NCBI GenBank assembly: GCA_014238125.1
Contig: JABABS010000034.1
Span: 124,001-188,000, forward strand
Reading direction: 5' to 3'
DNA from: Phycisphaerales bacterium
Lineage (GTDB): Bacteria > Planctomycetota > Phycisphaerae > Phycisphaerales > SM1A02
DNA length: 64,000 nucleotides
The notes below the pieces were generated by a model that saw only the letters and a list, made by a program, of their open reading frames with translations, ran no database searches and had not been told where the DNA came from. Positions 25,773 through 34,562 of the stretch are shown piece after piece (positions within the stretch are counted from its first letter, which is position 1; each line of letters begins with the position of its first letter). The position numbers and the translations under genes are program-made.

Positions 25773-26666
25773 TCAAGTTTTTGGCTTGAGGAGTTGCCCA
25801 AGCGATGGTGGCGGAGAGCAAAGTGCCGACCGAATCCAAAGCGTGTTGCGGATGAGATACAGAAGACCCACGATGATGAGCGAAATACTCAAAACCATAA
25901 TAATCATGCCAAGAGTTGCTAGATTGGAATCGAGCGATGAAATCGAAATAAGAGTCCGCCCGATGATTACAAAAACCAGTGCGGCAAGGAGATCGTTCAT
26001 TCGCTGTCGACTTCCCTGTGCAAGGCGGAATTCACGGCTTCGTTGCCCAAGCCGTGGTACTAATCTGCGAAGACCTATGAAAATAACACTCAGTGCAACT
26101 GCTGGAAGAAGCGAATCAAAAAGAAGCAGAACAACACCATTATCTTTTCCACCAAGAAGAACCCACCTTGAAGCGCCCATAAGAATTGAAAACGAAAGTA
26201 ACCCTGAACCAGTAAGAGCAACCCCAAGTCTGCAACCTTGAACCAAACCACACCGGCACATCCACATAATTGGAATTAAAGAAACAAAAGCTAAACCCGA
26301 AGACCCTGATGAAATCCAAATCCATATTGGATCATTAAAAGTTTGAATTACGTTTGTGATTAGTAGTGATTGGGGTGCTCTGCTGAGCAAAACTAAAACC
26401 GCGATCGCAACAGCTAGAAATAGGAAAACAGAAACACAAACAAGTGAATTTCCTGTTACTTGCGGTCGCTCTATTGAGGCAAGTCGCCTTGCGGCGGGGT
26501 CAACTGTGTCAATAATTGTGAGACGTATTGGTTCTCCACATTCAGGGCAATTGCCACCCGCGGAAAGTGATTTAAGATCATATCCACAGCGGGCGCAGGA
26601 TAGCTGGCGGTTCACAACCATATCCTTTATTTGATTGGCGATTGGTGATTCTTGATTTAAATGCAT
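25773..26666 (-). CDS. Zinc-ribbon multi-pass membrane protein (CGYDL family), copy A
   Basis: 297-residue protein of unknown function. After a short N-terminus it has a zinc ribbon LSCARCGYDLKSLSAGGNCPECGEPI and then about six hydrophobic segments (SLVCVSVFLFLAVAIAVLVLL, LAFVSLIPIMWM, VALTGSGLLSFSILMG, LLLFDSLLPAVALSVIFIG, LAALVFVIIGRTLIS, LGMIIMVLSISLIIVGLLYLI). Two paralogues at 50824-51645 and 51642-52562 share the design. I chose ATG 26666; the longer frame enters the divergent MoxR gene. The ribbon would face the cytoplasm. Confidence 0.75.
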   Translation of the reverse strand: MHLNQESPIANQIKDMVVNRQLSCARCGYDLKSLSAGGNCPECGEPIRLTIIDTVDPAARRLASIERPQVTGNSLVCVSVFLFLAVAIAVLVLLSRAPQSLLITNVIQTFNDPIWIWISSGSSGLAFVSLIPIMWMCRCGLVQGCRLGVALTGSGLLSFSILMGASRWVLLGGKDNGVVLLLFDSLLPAVALSVIFIGLRRLVPRLGQRSREFRLAQGSRQRMNDLLAALVFVIIGRTLISISSLDSNLATLGMIIMVLSISLIIVGLLYLIRNTLWIRSALCSPPPSLGQLLKPKT

Positions 26667-26723
26667 GTTTAGTGTTGACTTTCGTTGGGCTGCACCCGAT
26701 GGCTGTATACTCGCAAAACTACG

Positions 26724-27662
26724 ATGGTCAAAACACAACACAAACTACAGGAACTGCAACGCAATATAGCATCAGTGTACATGGGAAATGCTGGTGCTAT
26801 CGATAGGGTAATCGTGGCGCTTCTTGCAAGAGGTCATATTCTGATCGAGGACGTTCCTGGTGTTGGAAAGACTGTTTTGGCAAGCGCGGTGGCGAAATCA
26901 ATCGATTGCTCCTTTGCACGAATTCAGTGCACTCCAGATTTGTTACCGAGTGATATCACTGGAATCAATATGTTTGATCGAACGAATTCAGAATTTTCGT
27001 TCCGAGCTGGTCCCGTCTTTAACAACATCATCGTTGCAGATGAAATTAACCGTACAACACCAAGAACGCAATCCGCCTTGTTAGAAGCAATGAGCGAATC
27101 AGTTGTCACGGTTGATGGCGAAACCCGACCATTACCTGCGCCGTTTATGGTCATCGCGACGCAAAATCCCTATGAATTTGAAGGAACATATTTTCTACCT
27201 GAAAATCAACTCGACCGTTTTTTGATGCGGATTAATTTGGGTTACCCATCACCAGAGGATGAGCGGCGAGTCATCCGAAAACAGCCGGCAAAAACAAGTT
27301 TGCAAACTTTAAAAACAGTTATGACAAGCGAAGATGTTGTTGCTATGCAAGAACAAGTTGATGAAATAAAAATTAACGACGATCTTGTAGATTATATAAT
27401 TGCAATTGCAAGTGCAACAAGACAGGCCGAAGATTTACAAGTAGGCGTGAGCCCGCGTGGCGCACTCGCACTTGCTCAAACTGCACGCGCAACTGCGTTG
27501 CTTGAAGATCGAGATTATTGCATCCCAGAAGATGTTGTTTCAAATGTATTACCCGTCTGTTCACACAGAGTGGTGAGTCGCACTTACATGCATGACGGTG
27601 ATACAAACACAACTCGTCGTATCATTCAACAAGTTCTTGAAACAGTACCGAGTCCTGCCTAA
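26724..27662 (+). CDS. MoxR-type AAA+ ATPase
   Basis: Chaperone-like ATPase of about 313 residues. It has Walker A EDVPGVGKT, the segment CTPDLLPSDITG, Walker B VADEINRTTPRTQSALLEAM, sensor 1 FMVIATQNP, and the arginine-finger/sensor 2 region SPRGALALAQTARA. MoxR proteins usually work with a DUF58 or VWA-domain protein encoded next door; none is present here. Start ATG 26724 has TATACT 12 bases upstream and no clear Shine-Dalgarno. It is divergent from the zinc-ribbon membrane gene and convergent with hpt, ten bases apart. Confidence 0.9.
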   Translation: MVKTQHKLQELQRNIASVYMGNAGAIDRVIVALLARGHILIEDVPGVGKTVLASAVAKSIDCSFARIQCTPDLLPSDITGINMFDRTNSEFSFRAGPVFNNIIVADEINRTTPRTQSALLEAMSESVVTVDGETRPLPAPFMVIATQNPYEFEGTYFLPENQLDRFLMRINLGYPSPEDERRVIRKQPAKTSLQTLKTVMTSEDVVAMQEQVDEIKINDDLVDYIIAIASATRQAEDLQVGVSPRGALALAQTARATALLEDRDYCIPEDVVSNVLPVCSHRVVSRTYMHDGDTNTTRRIIQQVLETVPSPA

Positions 27663-27672
27663 CCAATACCAA

Positions 27673-28206
27673 TTACGGGTTAATTACACAGATATCTGGA
27701 AAATTACGGTAATAATCATCGTAATCAAGACCGTACCCGACAACAAATTCGTCTTCAATATCAAACCCAACATGCGTACAAGGTACCGCCATTGCTGATG
27801 GTAATTTCTTACGTAACAACACGCACGTGTCAACAGATTTTGGATGGAGTGTTTCAAGTTCAGATTGAATGCGCGTGAGTGTTTTACCCGAATCCAAAAT
27901 GTCATCAACGAGAAGCACGTGTTTTCCCGTGACATCAGGGAGTCTTCCCACTACAGGGTCATGCGTACTTGATGTGGTTTTACCAACATAACTTCTTGCG
28001 GTCATTAGTTGGATGCGTATTTTCATTGGCAAATTACGCATTAAATCTGCAACAAAAATAATACTCCCTGTCATCACGGCAACTAGGACTAGTTCTGCGT
28101 CATCTTCTTTTTTACTGAAGTTATGAGTGATCCCTTCTGCTAGGGCACGTACTCGATCAGAAATTGCACCGCGTGCAATCAGTATTCGTTCAATATCTTG
28201 AATCAT
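27673..28206 (-). CDS. hpt: Hypoxanthine phosphoribosyltransferase
   Basis: Purine salvage enzyme that joins hypoxanthine or guanine with PRPP. The 177-residue protein has the PRPP loop VLLVDDILDSGKTL, the N-terminal LVLVAVMTGSIIFVADL, the flexible loop segment ARSYVGKTTSS, and FDIEDEFVVGYGLDYDDYYRNFP near the C-terminus. Start ATG 28206 follows AAGGA by eight bases. It directly follows the LOG/MgtE chimera. Confidence 0.94.
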   Translation of the reverse strand: MIQDIERILIARGAISDRVRALAEGITHNFSKKEDDAELVLVAVMTGSIIFVADLMRNLPMKIRIQLMTARSYVGKTTSSTHDPVVGRLPDVTGKHVLLVDDILDSGKTLTRIQSELETLHPKSVDTCVLLRKKLPSAMAVPCTHVGFDIEDEFVVGYGLDYDDYYRNFPDICVINP

Positions 28207-28207
28207 A

Positions 28208-28597
28208 TTAATTTCCTTGTAGCCAATGAACGGCGAAAGTTGCAAAACCCAATAAACTTGTAAACGAGACAGCGCCGGTCACCATCACTAAAAATATAGC
28301 TGACGCCCGCGCTGGATCAGCGCCTACGCGTCTCATTATTAATGGAATAAGCACGCCGCGATTGGTAGCCTCCATAATGCCTGGACCACCGCCCGTTATC
28401 ACTGCAAACCCCGCTTCTACGAGTAATTTTCCACATTCTTGTGCTGATTTGTAGTGTTCATTGTCCTCTGGAAGCCGGGCGGAGCCAAAAACCGAGACCG
28501 CTGGGGGAAGTTTACAGAGCGTATCAATTGCATCAACAAACTCACCTGTGATTCGAAGAACTCTCCAAGATTCAGATGCAAGGCTAGTATCTGGCAT
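28208..28597 (-). pseudogene. Chimera of LOG-family N-terminus and MgtE C-terminus
   Basis: Open reading frame of about 129 residues built from two unrelated families. Residues 1-80 are the start of a LOG/TIGR00730 lysine decarboxylase-like Rossmann protein (AVSVFGSARLPEDN, VITGGGPGIMEATNRG). The frame then switches, without a stop, to the last 47 residues of an MgtE Mg2+ channel (VLIPLIMRRVGADPARAS ... LLGFAT). The LOG catalytic PGGxGTxxE is missing, and the MgtE pore Asp that normally follows the T in this helix is Gly. It looks like an internal deletion that fused two neighbours, or an assembly join. It starts at ATG 28597 (GTG 28612 possible) and ends one base before hpt. Confidence 0.65.
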
Positions 28598-28657
28598 AAT
28601 TGAAAAACCCACTTTTTATCATAAGTTCTTATATTACAATCGGTTACAACTGCTGAT

Positions 28658-28686
28658 TTGTAATAAAACTCGATTTATGGTAGAAT
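28658..28686 (+). promoter_or_regulatory. Promoter of folC
   Basis: TTGTAA (28658-28663), 17-base spacer, TAGAAT (28681-28686), then nine bases to ATG 28696. The predicted start point near 28693 gives a leader of about three bases and there is no Shine-Dalgarno. Confidence 0.65.
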
Positions 28687-28695
28687 GTCACGGCT

Positions 28696-30105
28696 ATGGC
28701 AACCGCAAAAAAAACAACGAAAAAACGTACAACTAAGAAAACAGCAAAATCAAAAGAGAAGCCAATCAAAACCTTCTCATCGGCTGTTGCTTACCTCCTT
28801 GAACAAACTGATTTCGAAAGAATGAGGGTAGTCCGATACGACGAAGACACCTTCAAACTCGATCGGATGCGGAGCATCCTTGACGAACTCGGAAATCCAC
28901 AAGATCAAGTTGCAATGGTGCACGTGGCTGGCACAGTAGGCAAAGGATCTACAATTGAAATGCTCACAACTATGCTTCGAGGAAATGGGTATGCCGTTGG
29001 CAAATATACCTCGCCGCACCTCATCGATATTCGAGAACGAGTTGTCGTCAACGATGAAATGATCAGCGAAGAGGAATTCACTGATATTGTTAAAGAGATT
29101 GTCGCTGCTGCAAAAAAACGAAGCGTTACACCAACATTCTTTGAGTTGATCACCGCAGTGGCATTCAAGTACTTCGCAGAAAAAGCAGTTGATATCGCAG
29201 TAATCGAAACTGGCCTTGGAGGCAGACTTGATTCAACAAATGTCATCAACCCAATTCTTACACTCATCACACAAATAGACTTTGATCACACACACATTTT
29301 GGGAAAGACCCTTGAAGAAATTGCTAAGGAAAAAGCAGGTATTTTCAAAAAATCAACACCTGCAATTAGTTGTCAACAGGAAGAAAACGTTGTAAACGTA
29401 TTGCGATCAACTGCAGAAAATACAATGTGCGATCTTGAACTTGTCGGAGATGAAATTGAATTCAGCTTACGATTCGTTACTAGCAATCAGGGTGTACCGC
29501 AAAATAGAATTTGTATTATTACAAAAAATACCCAGTTTATGCACACACCTGTTCCACTAAAAGGTGCACACCAAGCACGAAACTGTGGTCTCGCACTTGC
29601 GGCAATTTGCAAACTAAAAACTCTTGGCTTTAAGTTCGAAGATGCAGCACTTTATGAAAGTCTCGGTAAAACTACTATTGATGGACGTATGGAACTTGCT
29701 TGGGACAAACCAAAAATTCTCATCGATGGTGCACACAATCCAACCTCATTACAATCTCTTATTAAGTGTATTGGTGCACATGTACCCTACGATTCAATGG
29801 TATGTGTCTTTGGATGTTGTGCAGACAAAGATGTCAACGGCATGCTTCGAGAACTCTCACTTGGTGCCGACAAAATTATCTTCACAAAATCACATGGCAA
29901 TCCACGCGCAGCCGAACCGCGAATTCTTCAAAGACAATTTGCAGAAATCAGCGGAAAAATGACACAGGTTGCCGAGACTCTCGGTGAAGCCCTTGAAATT
30001 GCAGCTAGAGCAACGAGCCGAGACGATCTGATCTGTGTTACGGGAAGTTTCTACCTCGTTGGAGATGCAAAGAAACACTTAGCTGAATTGGCAAAGAAAC
30101 GATAA
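28696..30105 (+). CDS. folC: Folylpolyglutamate/dihydrofolate synthase with lysine-rich N-terminus
   Basis: Adds glutamate to dihydropteroate or folates, an ATP-dependent Mur-ligase-like enzyme. The 469-residue protein has the P-loop AGTVGKGSTIEML, KYTSPHLIDIRERV, ETGLGGRLDSTNVI, ITQIDFDHTHILGKTLEEIAKEKAGIF (family signature, here split), and DGAHNP with the C-domain. It carries an added N-terminal segment of about 25 residues almost wholly Ala, Lys, Thr and Arg (ATAKKTTKKRTTKKTAKSK), resembling histone-H1-like tails. Its near-leaderless promoter is described separately. Confidence 0.92.
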   Translation: MATAKKTTKKRTTKKTAKSKEKPIKTFSSAVAYLLEQTDFERMRVVRYDEDTFKLDRMRSILDELGNPQDQVAMVHVAGTVGKGSTIEMLTTMLRGNGYAVGKYTSPHLIDIRERVVVNDEMISEEEFTDIVKEIVAAAKKRSVTPTFFELITAVAFKYFAEKAVDIAVIETGLGGRLDSTNVINPILTLITQIDFDHTHILGKTLEEIAKEKAGIFKKSTPAISCQQEENVVNVLRSTAENTMCDLELVGDEIEFSLRFVTSNQGVPQNRICIITKNTQFMHTPVPLKGAHQARNCGLALAAICKLKTLGFKFEDAALYESLGKTTIDGRMELAWDKPKILIDGAHNPTSLQSLIKCIGAHVPYDSMVCVFGCCADKDVNGMLRELSLGADKIIFTKSHGNPRAAEPRILQRQFAEISGKMTQVAETLGEALEIAARATSRDDLICVTGSFYLVGDAKKHLAELAKKR

Positions 30106-30163
30106 CCATAATTTACGACTAAAACACCTAGAAATGGTACCGCTACGGTATCCTGCACGATTC

Positions 30164-32914
30164 ATGTCTTGCACACCTACAAAGAAAAACGAACATCGCT
30201 ACAGCGCTTCTTTTGCAAACGAAATAGAAGCGAAATGGCAAGACGCTTGGGATGCTTCCAACGTCAACAAGGTTGGCAATCCAAACGATGTTGATTTTGA
30301 CAGCAAAAAACCAAAGTTTTATTGCCTTGACATGTTTCCGTATCCAAGCGGTGCCGGTTTACATGTTGGCCACCCAGTTGGTTATATCGGTAGTGACATT
30401 CTTTCGCGTTTCAAAAGGATGAAAGGGTTTAACGTCCTTCATCCGATGGGATGGGACGCATTTGGATTACCAGCCGAACAGTATGCAATCGAGACTGGGG
30501 TACATCCGGCAAAAACTACTCGTATAGCCATTGACACTTTCCGTGGGCAGTTGAAAAGAATTGGTTTTAGTTACGATTGGTCACGCGAATTTGCAACCAT
30601 TGACCCAGAATATTACAAATGGACACAATGGATTTGGCTTAAGGCATACGATTCTTGGTTTGATGAACAAAAACAAAAAGCACTTCCGATCAGTGAACTC
30701 ATTTCACGGCTCGAACAAGAAGATTTTCCTTGTGGAGATATAAAATGGAATAATCTTAGCCAAGTGCAACAAGATGAGTTTATAGATTCAAAACGACTTG
30801 CATATCTTGGGGAATATACCGTAAATTGGTGTCCGAAACTCGGAACTGTTTTGGCAAACGAAGAAGTTATAAATGGTAGAAGTGAACGCGGCAACCACCC
30901 AGTTATGCGGCGTTCGATGCGGCAATGGATGTTCCGAATTACAGCGTATGCTGACCGTTTGTTGTATGACCTAGAGGCTCTCGATTGGCCTGAGTCAACG
31001 TTGCGAATGCAAAAAGATTGGATAGGTAGAAGTGAAGGCGCTGACATTGATTTTTTAATCGATGGCAGCGATGAAACCATTCGTGTGTACACAACAAGAC
31101 CAGACACTATTTTTGGTGCAACATTTATAGTCCTTGCGCCCGAGCACTCTTTTGTAGAATCAATCAAAACACCTGACGTCCAAACCTATGTAGAAGAAGC
31201 GAGAAATCGCTCTGATATTGACCGGATGGCAGATTCGAAAGAAAAAACCGGGATTGATACTGGACGGTTTGCAATCAACCCAGCAAACGGAACAAAAATC
31301 CCCATTTGGATCGCTGACTATGTACTCATTGGCTATGGTCACGGTGCAATCATGGCGGTTCCTGCGCACGATGATCGCGACCACGCATTTGCAACTGCAC
31401 ACTCCATTCAAATTATTGAAGTTGTGCAGCCAAATGCCCCATCTGATGGTTGCTTTGCAGGTGATGGTGTTGCTATTAACTCCTCAAGTGAATTCGTTTC
31501 AATTAACGGTAAACAAACATCTAAAGCAAAACAAACTATCATCGATTGGCTTAAAACTTCAGGCTATGGATTCGGTAAAGTGAATTACCGCCTGCGGGAT
31601 TGGCTTTTTTCAAGACAACGATATTGGGGTGAACCCTTTCCAATCGTCTTTGATGCTAATGGCAAGCATTATCCGATCAGCGAAGCTTCACTTCCAGTTG
31701 AACTTCCAACGATTGACGATTACACCCCTCTCGTTTCCAACGAGCCACAGCCACTTCTTGCAAAAGCAGAATCGTGGGTGAATACAACCGCTGGTGAAGC
31801 GGGTGTTGACCCTTCGCTACTTTCACCAGATACGCCAGTTCGCAGAGAAGTGAACACTATGCCCGGCTGGGCCGGTTCCTGCTGGTACGAATTGCGCTAC
31901 TGCAGCCCATCTTGTGATTCTCGATTTGTTGACAAAGATGCAGAATCGTACTGGATGGGAAATGGTGTAGACATGTACATTGGCGGGGCCGAGCACGCCG
32001 TTCGCCACTTGTTGTACGTGCGTTTTTGGCAAAAGATATTGTTTGATCTTGGACAAGTTTCGTCGAATGAACCGTTCAAAAAACTTTTTCACCAAGGGTT
32101 GCTTACAAGTTTTGCGTTCCAACGAAGTGACAAGACACTTGTTCCAACAACAGAGGTTGAAGAAAAAGACGGCAAGTACATAGAAATGAGCACGTGCGAA
32201 GAAGTAAAACAAATTATTGCTAAAATGAGTAAATCATTGAAAAATGTTGTAAATCCAGATGATGTTATCGCCGAGTATGGTGCGGACACTCTTCGTTTAT
32301 ATGAAATGTACATGGGCCCACTTGAAGCATCAGCGCCTTGGAATACGCATGACATTGTTGGTGTGCACCGATTTTTGCAACGTGTTTGGAGGCTTGGGGT
32401 AGAAGAAGAAACGGGTGAACTTCGAGAGTGTTTGAAATCAAAACCAAACGAAGAGGTTGAACGGGCTTTACATAAAACGATCGCCAAAGTTACGGGTGAT
32501 ATTCCAGAACTTGCATACAACACTGCGATCGCCTCGATGATTGAATTTGTCAACACCGCTACCAATGTCGGGTGTATCACTAGTGATCAACTACAACAGT
32601 TTGTACGCATTCTCTCACCTTTTGCACCACATATTTCCCAAGAACTTTTTGCATGGCTGGGAGAAAACAGTTTTGTTTGCAACTCCCAGTGGCCGAGTTT
32701 TGATGATGCAATGCTCGTAGCACGCAGCATTGAACTTCCGGTGCAAATCATGGGGAAAGTTCGCGGAAAAATCACTGTGCCAGCCGAATCAAACGCAGAA
32801 GAAGTTGAACGAGCAGCACTCGCAGATGAAAGAATTAAAGAATGTCTTGTAGGACTTACCGTTCGCAAGATTATCATAGTGCCTAAAAAAATAATAAACA
32901 TAGTTGCAAACTAA
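30164..32914 (+). CDS. leuS: Leucyl-tRNA synthetase
   Basis: Class I aminoacyl-tRNA synthetase of about 916 residues. It has YPSGAGLHVGHPVGY (HIGH-type motif), the editing domain with TTRPDTIFGATF, MAVPAHDDRDHAFA, the zinc-binding region, KMSKSLKNVVNPDDVI (KMSKS) and the C-terminal anticodon and leucine-specific domains ending in VGLTVRKIIIVPKK. I chose ATG 30164; the frame extends to 30134. TATCCT lies nine bases upstream and no ribosome site is seen. It follows folC by 58 bases and precedes the DUF2314 gene by two. Confidence 0.97.
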   Translation: MSCTPTKKNEHRYSASFANEIEAKWQDAWDASNVNKVGNPNDVDFDSKKPKFYCLDMFPYPSGAGLHVGHPVGYIGSDILSRFKRMKGFNVLHPMGWDAFGLPAEQYAIETGVHPAKTTRIAIDTFRGQLKRIGFSYDWSREFATIDPEYYKWTQWIWLKAYDSWFDEQKQKALPISELISRLEQEDFPCGDIKWNNLSQVQQDEFIDSKRLAYLGEYTVNWCPKLGTVLANEEVINGRSERGNHPVMRRSMRQWMFRITAYADRLLYDLEALDWPESTLRMQKDWIGRSEGADIDFLIDGSDETIRVYTTRPDTIFGATFIVLAPEHSFVESIKTPDVQTYVEEARNRSDIDRMADSKEKTGIDTGRFAINPANGTKIPIWIADYVLIGYGHGAIMAVPAHDDRDHAFATAHSIQIIEVVQPNAPSDGCFAGDGVAINSSSEFVSINGKQTSKAKQTIIDWLKTSGYGFGKVNYRLRDWLFSRQRYWGEPFPIVFDANGKHYPISEASLPVELPTIDDYTPLVSNEPQPLLAKAESWVNTTAGEAGVDPSLLSPDTPVRREVNTMPGWAGSCWYELRYCSPSCDSRFVDKDAESYWMGNGVDMYIGGAEHAVRHLLYVRFWQKILFDLGQVSSNEPFKKLFHQGLLTSFAFQRSDKTLVPTTEVEEKDGKYIEMSTCEEVKQIIAKMSKSLKNVVNPDDVIAEYGADTLRLYEMYMGPLEASAPWNTHDIVGVHRFLQRVWRLGVEEETGELRECLKSKPNEEVERALHKTIAKVTGDIPELAYNTAIASMIEFVNTATNVGCITSDQLQQFVRILSPFAPHISQELFAWLGENSFVCNSQWPSFDDAMLVARSIELPVQIMGKVRGKITVPAESNAEEVERAALADERIKECLVGLTVRKIIIVPKKIINIVAN

Positions 32915-32916
32915 AC

Positions 32917-34185
32917 ATGACCAGCACAAAACACAAGGTCGCGTTCACCCCTTCATCTGCAGAAACACCTTGGCAACTCACAAACCCGTTGCCAACTGAC
33001 ATCCGAGCAGTTATTAACACAACTGTTCAACCAACAGTTGAATCTGTGGGTAAAACACTCGCAACTTTTATCGGCGAGTCAATCGAAGCAGAAGAGATGG
33101 AAATTCAAGACAGTGATATGCTCTGGGCGATGCGTGTTCGATTAGTTGGACTACCCACCGATATGGTTGTTTGGCTTGAAAAACTAAACGATGCAAGTCG
33201 TCAAGCAAGCGGTATACAAGATGGGTGGATCATTGGAGTTCAAACTGTTTTGCATACCGGTGATCCACTCACACATTTTTCTAACCTCATGCGTTTGTAT
33301 TCGGGAGCAGATTTAGGTGTTGAAAGTATTTGTGACTTAGCAACAGGAAGATGGTTCCCGCGACAAGTTCTTGATACATTATTTATTGACGATAAATCCG
33401 AGCCACCTGAAGAAATCTTATGGATCACAAGAGTTGTTGAAGCGCCAGAAGATTGTGATCCCGAAGAAATGTGGGCGTGGGTTACAACACACGGTTTAGC
33501 AAGATGTGGCAGGGTTGAATTAGAAATGCTAGGTGTTCCTGTAAATTTCACAACCGAAGCCACGTATGTTATAGACGGACTTGCAGCACTAACACTCGAA
33601 TCACCGCTCCCACCCGTTGGGCAAACGATGTCGATTGGTCCAGATATTCTTGTTTCACTTATAGAGTGCCACGTTGCCGTTAGCATGTTAGATAAAGAAA
33701 TGCCCGGTTTTGAAAATCGAACAATTCCTTCCGTTGCGATTGCTTCTCCGGGCGGTACATCTATATTTCCATCTGAAGCACTTGAAGCGCTACATTCTGG
33801 TGAAACTGCTGTGGCAAAAACCGCTCGTTTTACAAAACGGCAATCTACACTTGCAAGAAACGAATGGGAAATGCTTCTTGCTGCAGCAGTGCAAATTGGT
33901 GAAAGTGAACACGCAATGTGTATGGTGCAAGTTCCATGGACTAACACAGAAGATGAAAATTCTCCGAGTGAATACTTATGGTTCCGGATAACAAATGTTG
34001 AATTGCAAAACGTTGTTGGTGCGTTAGCGCATACACCAAGGTTTTCCACTTCTCTACCAGAGGGTCATGAAGAAAAATTATCCGTAGATGATATTACCGA
34101 TTGGGTTGTGATGACACCGGTTGGACCAATGGGTCCAACTGATTCTGACGCAATTGCAGATTTTTTAAGTCAGTTCACAAATTAA
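32917..34185 (+). CDS. DUF2314-containing protein of unknown function
   Basis: 422-residue cytoplasmic protein. The last 90 residues match the DUF2314 pattern (EYLWFRITNVELQNVVGALAHTP and DDITDWVVMTPVGPMGP, quoted in short pieces), and the N-terminal 300 residues resemble the DUF4026-like part of the same architecture. No catalytic residues stand out; acidic overall. It begins two bases after leuS and is probably translated with it. Its stop codon overlaps the convergent DUF2007 gene by four bases. Proteins of this type are rare and uncharacterised. Confidence 0.75.
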   Translation: MTSTKHKVAFTPSSAETPWQLTNPLPTDIRAVINTTVQPTVESVGKTLATFIGESIEAEEMEIQDSDMLWAMRVRLVGLPTDMVVWLEKLNDASRQASGIQDGWIIGVQTVLHTGDPLTHFSNLMRLYSGADLGVESICDLATGRWFPRQVLDTLFIDDKSEPPEEILWITRVVEAPEDCDPEEMWAWVTTHGLARCGRVELEMLGVPVNFTTEATYVIDGLAALTLESPLPPVGQTMSIGPDILVSLIECHVAVSMLDKEMPGFENRTIPSVAIASPGGTSIFPSEALEALHSGETAVAKTARFTKRQSTLARNEWEMLLAAAVQIGESEHAMCMVQVPWTNTEDENSPSEYLWFRITNVELQNVVGALAHTPRFSTSLPEGHEEKLSVDDITDWVVMTPVGPMGPTDSDAIADFLSQFTN

Positions 34186-34562
34186 AAAATTGCCACGAAC
34201 AAGGCGGCACCTAACCCAACAAGTAAAACTATGGCTGTAATAAAAAAAGCGGTTTTTGCCGGAATACTCATCATTGTTGGTTCGTGCGCTTCAACACCTG
34301 AACCCTCGAGTTCTAGTTCATTCCAATCAATGTCAATTGAATCTTGCTTATTTGCAGCAAGGATTTGAGTTGCTTTATCGACATCGTCTTCTCGAACCTG
34401 TAATGGAATGCCTATTGTGCCACCACTAAACGGAACTCCTATTCCAGAGGCAGAAGATGCAAACACAAATGCTTCGATGCCATTGTCTTTCAGCACAATC
34501 GCTAATAGATTCGCTTCAAATTCAGATGGGACTGTCATAAGAGTGACTAGATCTTGGCTCAT
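34182..34562 (-). CDS. DUF2007-domain protein with C-terminal membrane anchor
   Basis: 126-residue protein. Residues 1-70 match the DUF2007 (putative signal-transducing) fold: LVTLMTVPSEFEANLLAIVLKDNGIEAFV, quoted as SEFEANLLAIVLKDNGIEA, and IPLQVREDDVDKATQIL. An acidic linker leads to a C-terminal helix (TAFFITAIVLLVGLGAALFVAIF), giving a tail-anchored topology. The ATG overlaps the stop codon of the upstream kinase gene (ATGA type), so it is the last gene of the tpiA operon. Function unknown. Confidence 0.75.
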   Translation of the reverse strand: MSQDLVTLMTVPSEFEANLLAIVLKDNGIEAFVFASSASGIGVPFSGGTIGIPLQVREDDVDKATQILAANKQDSIDIDWNELELEGSGVEAHEPTMMSIPAKTAFFITAIVLLVGLGAALFVAIF

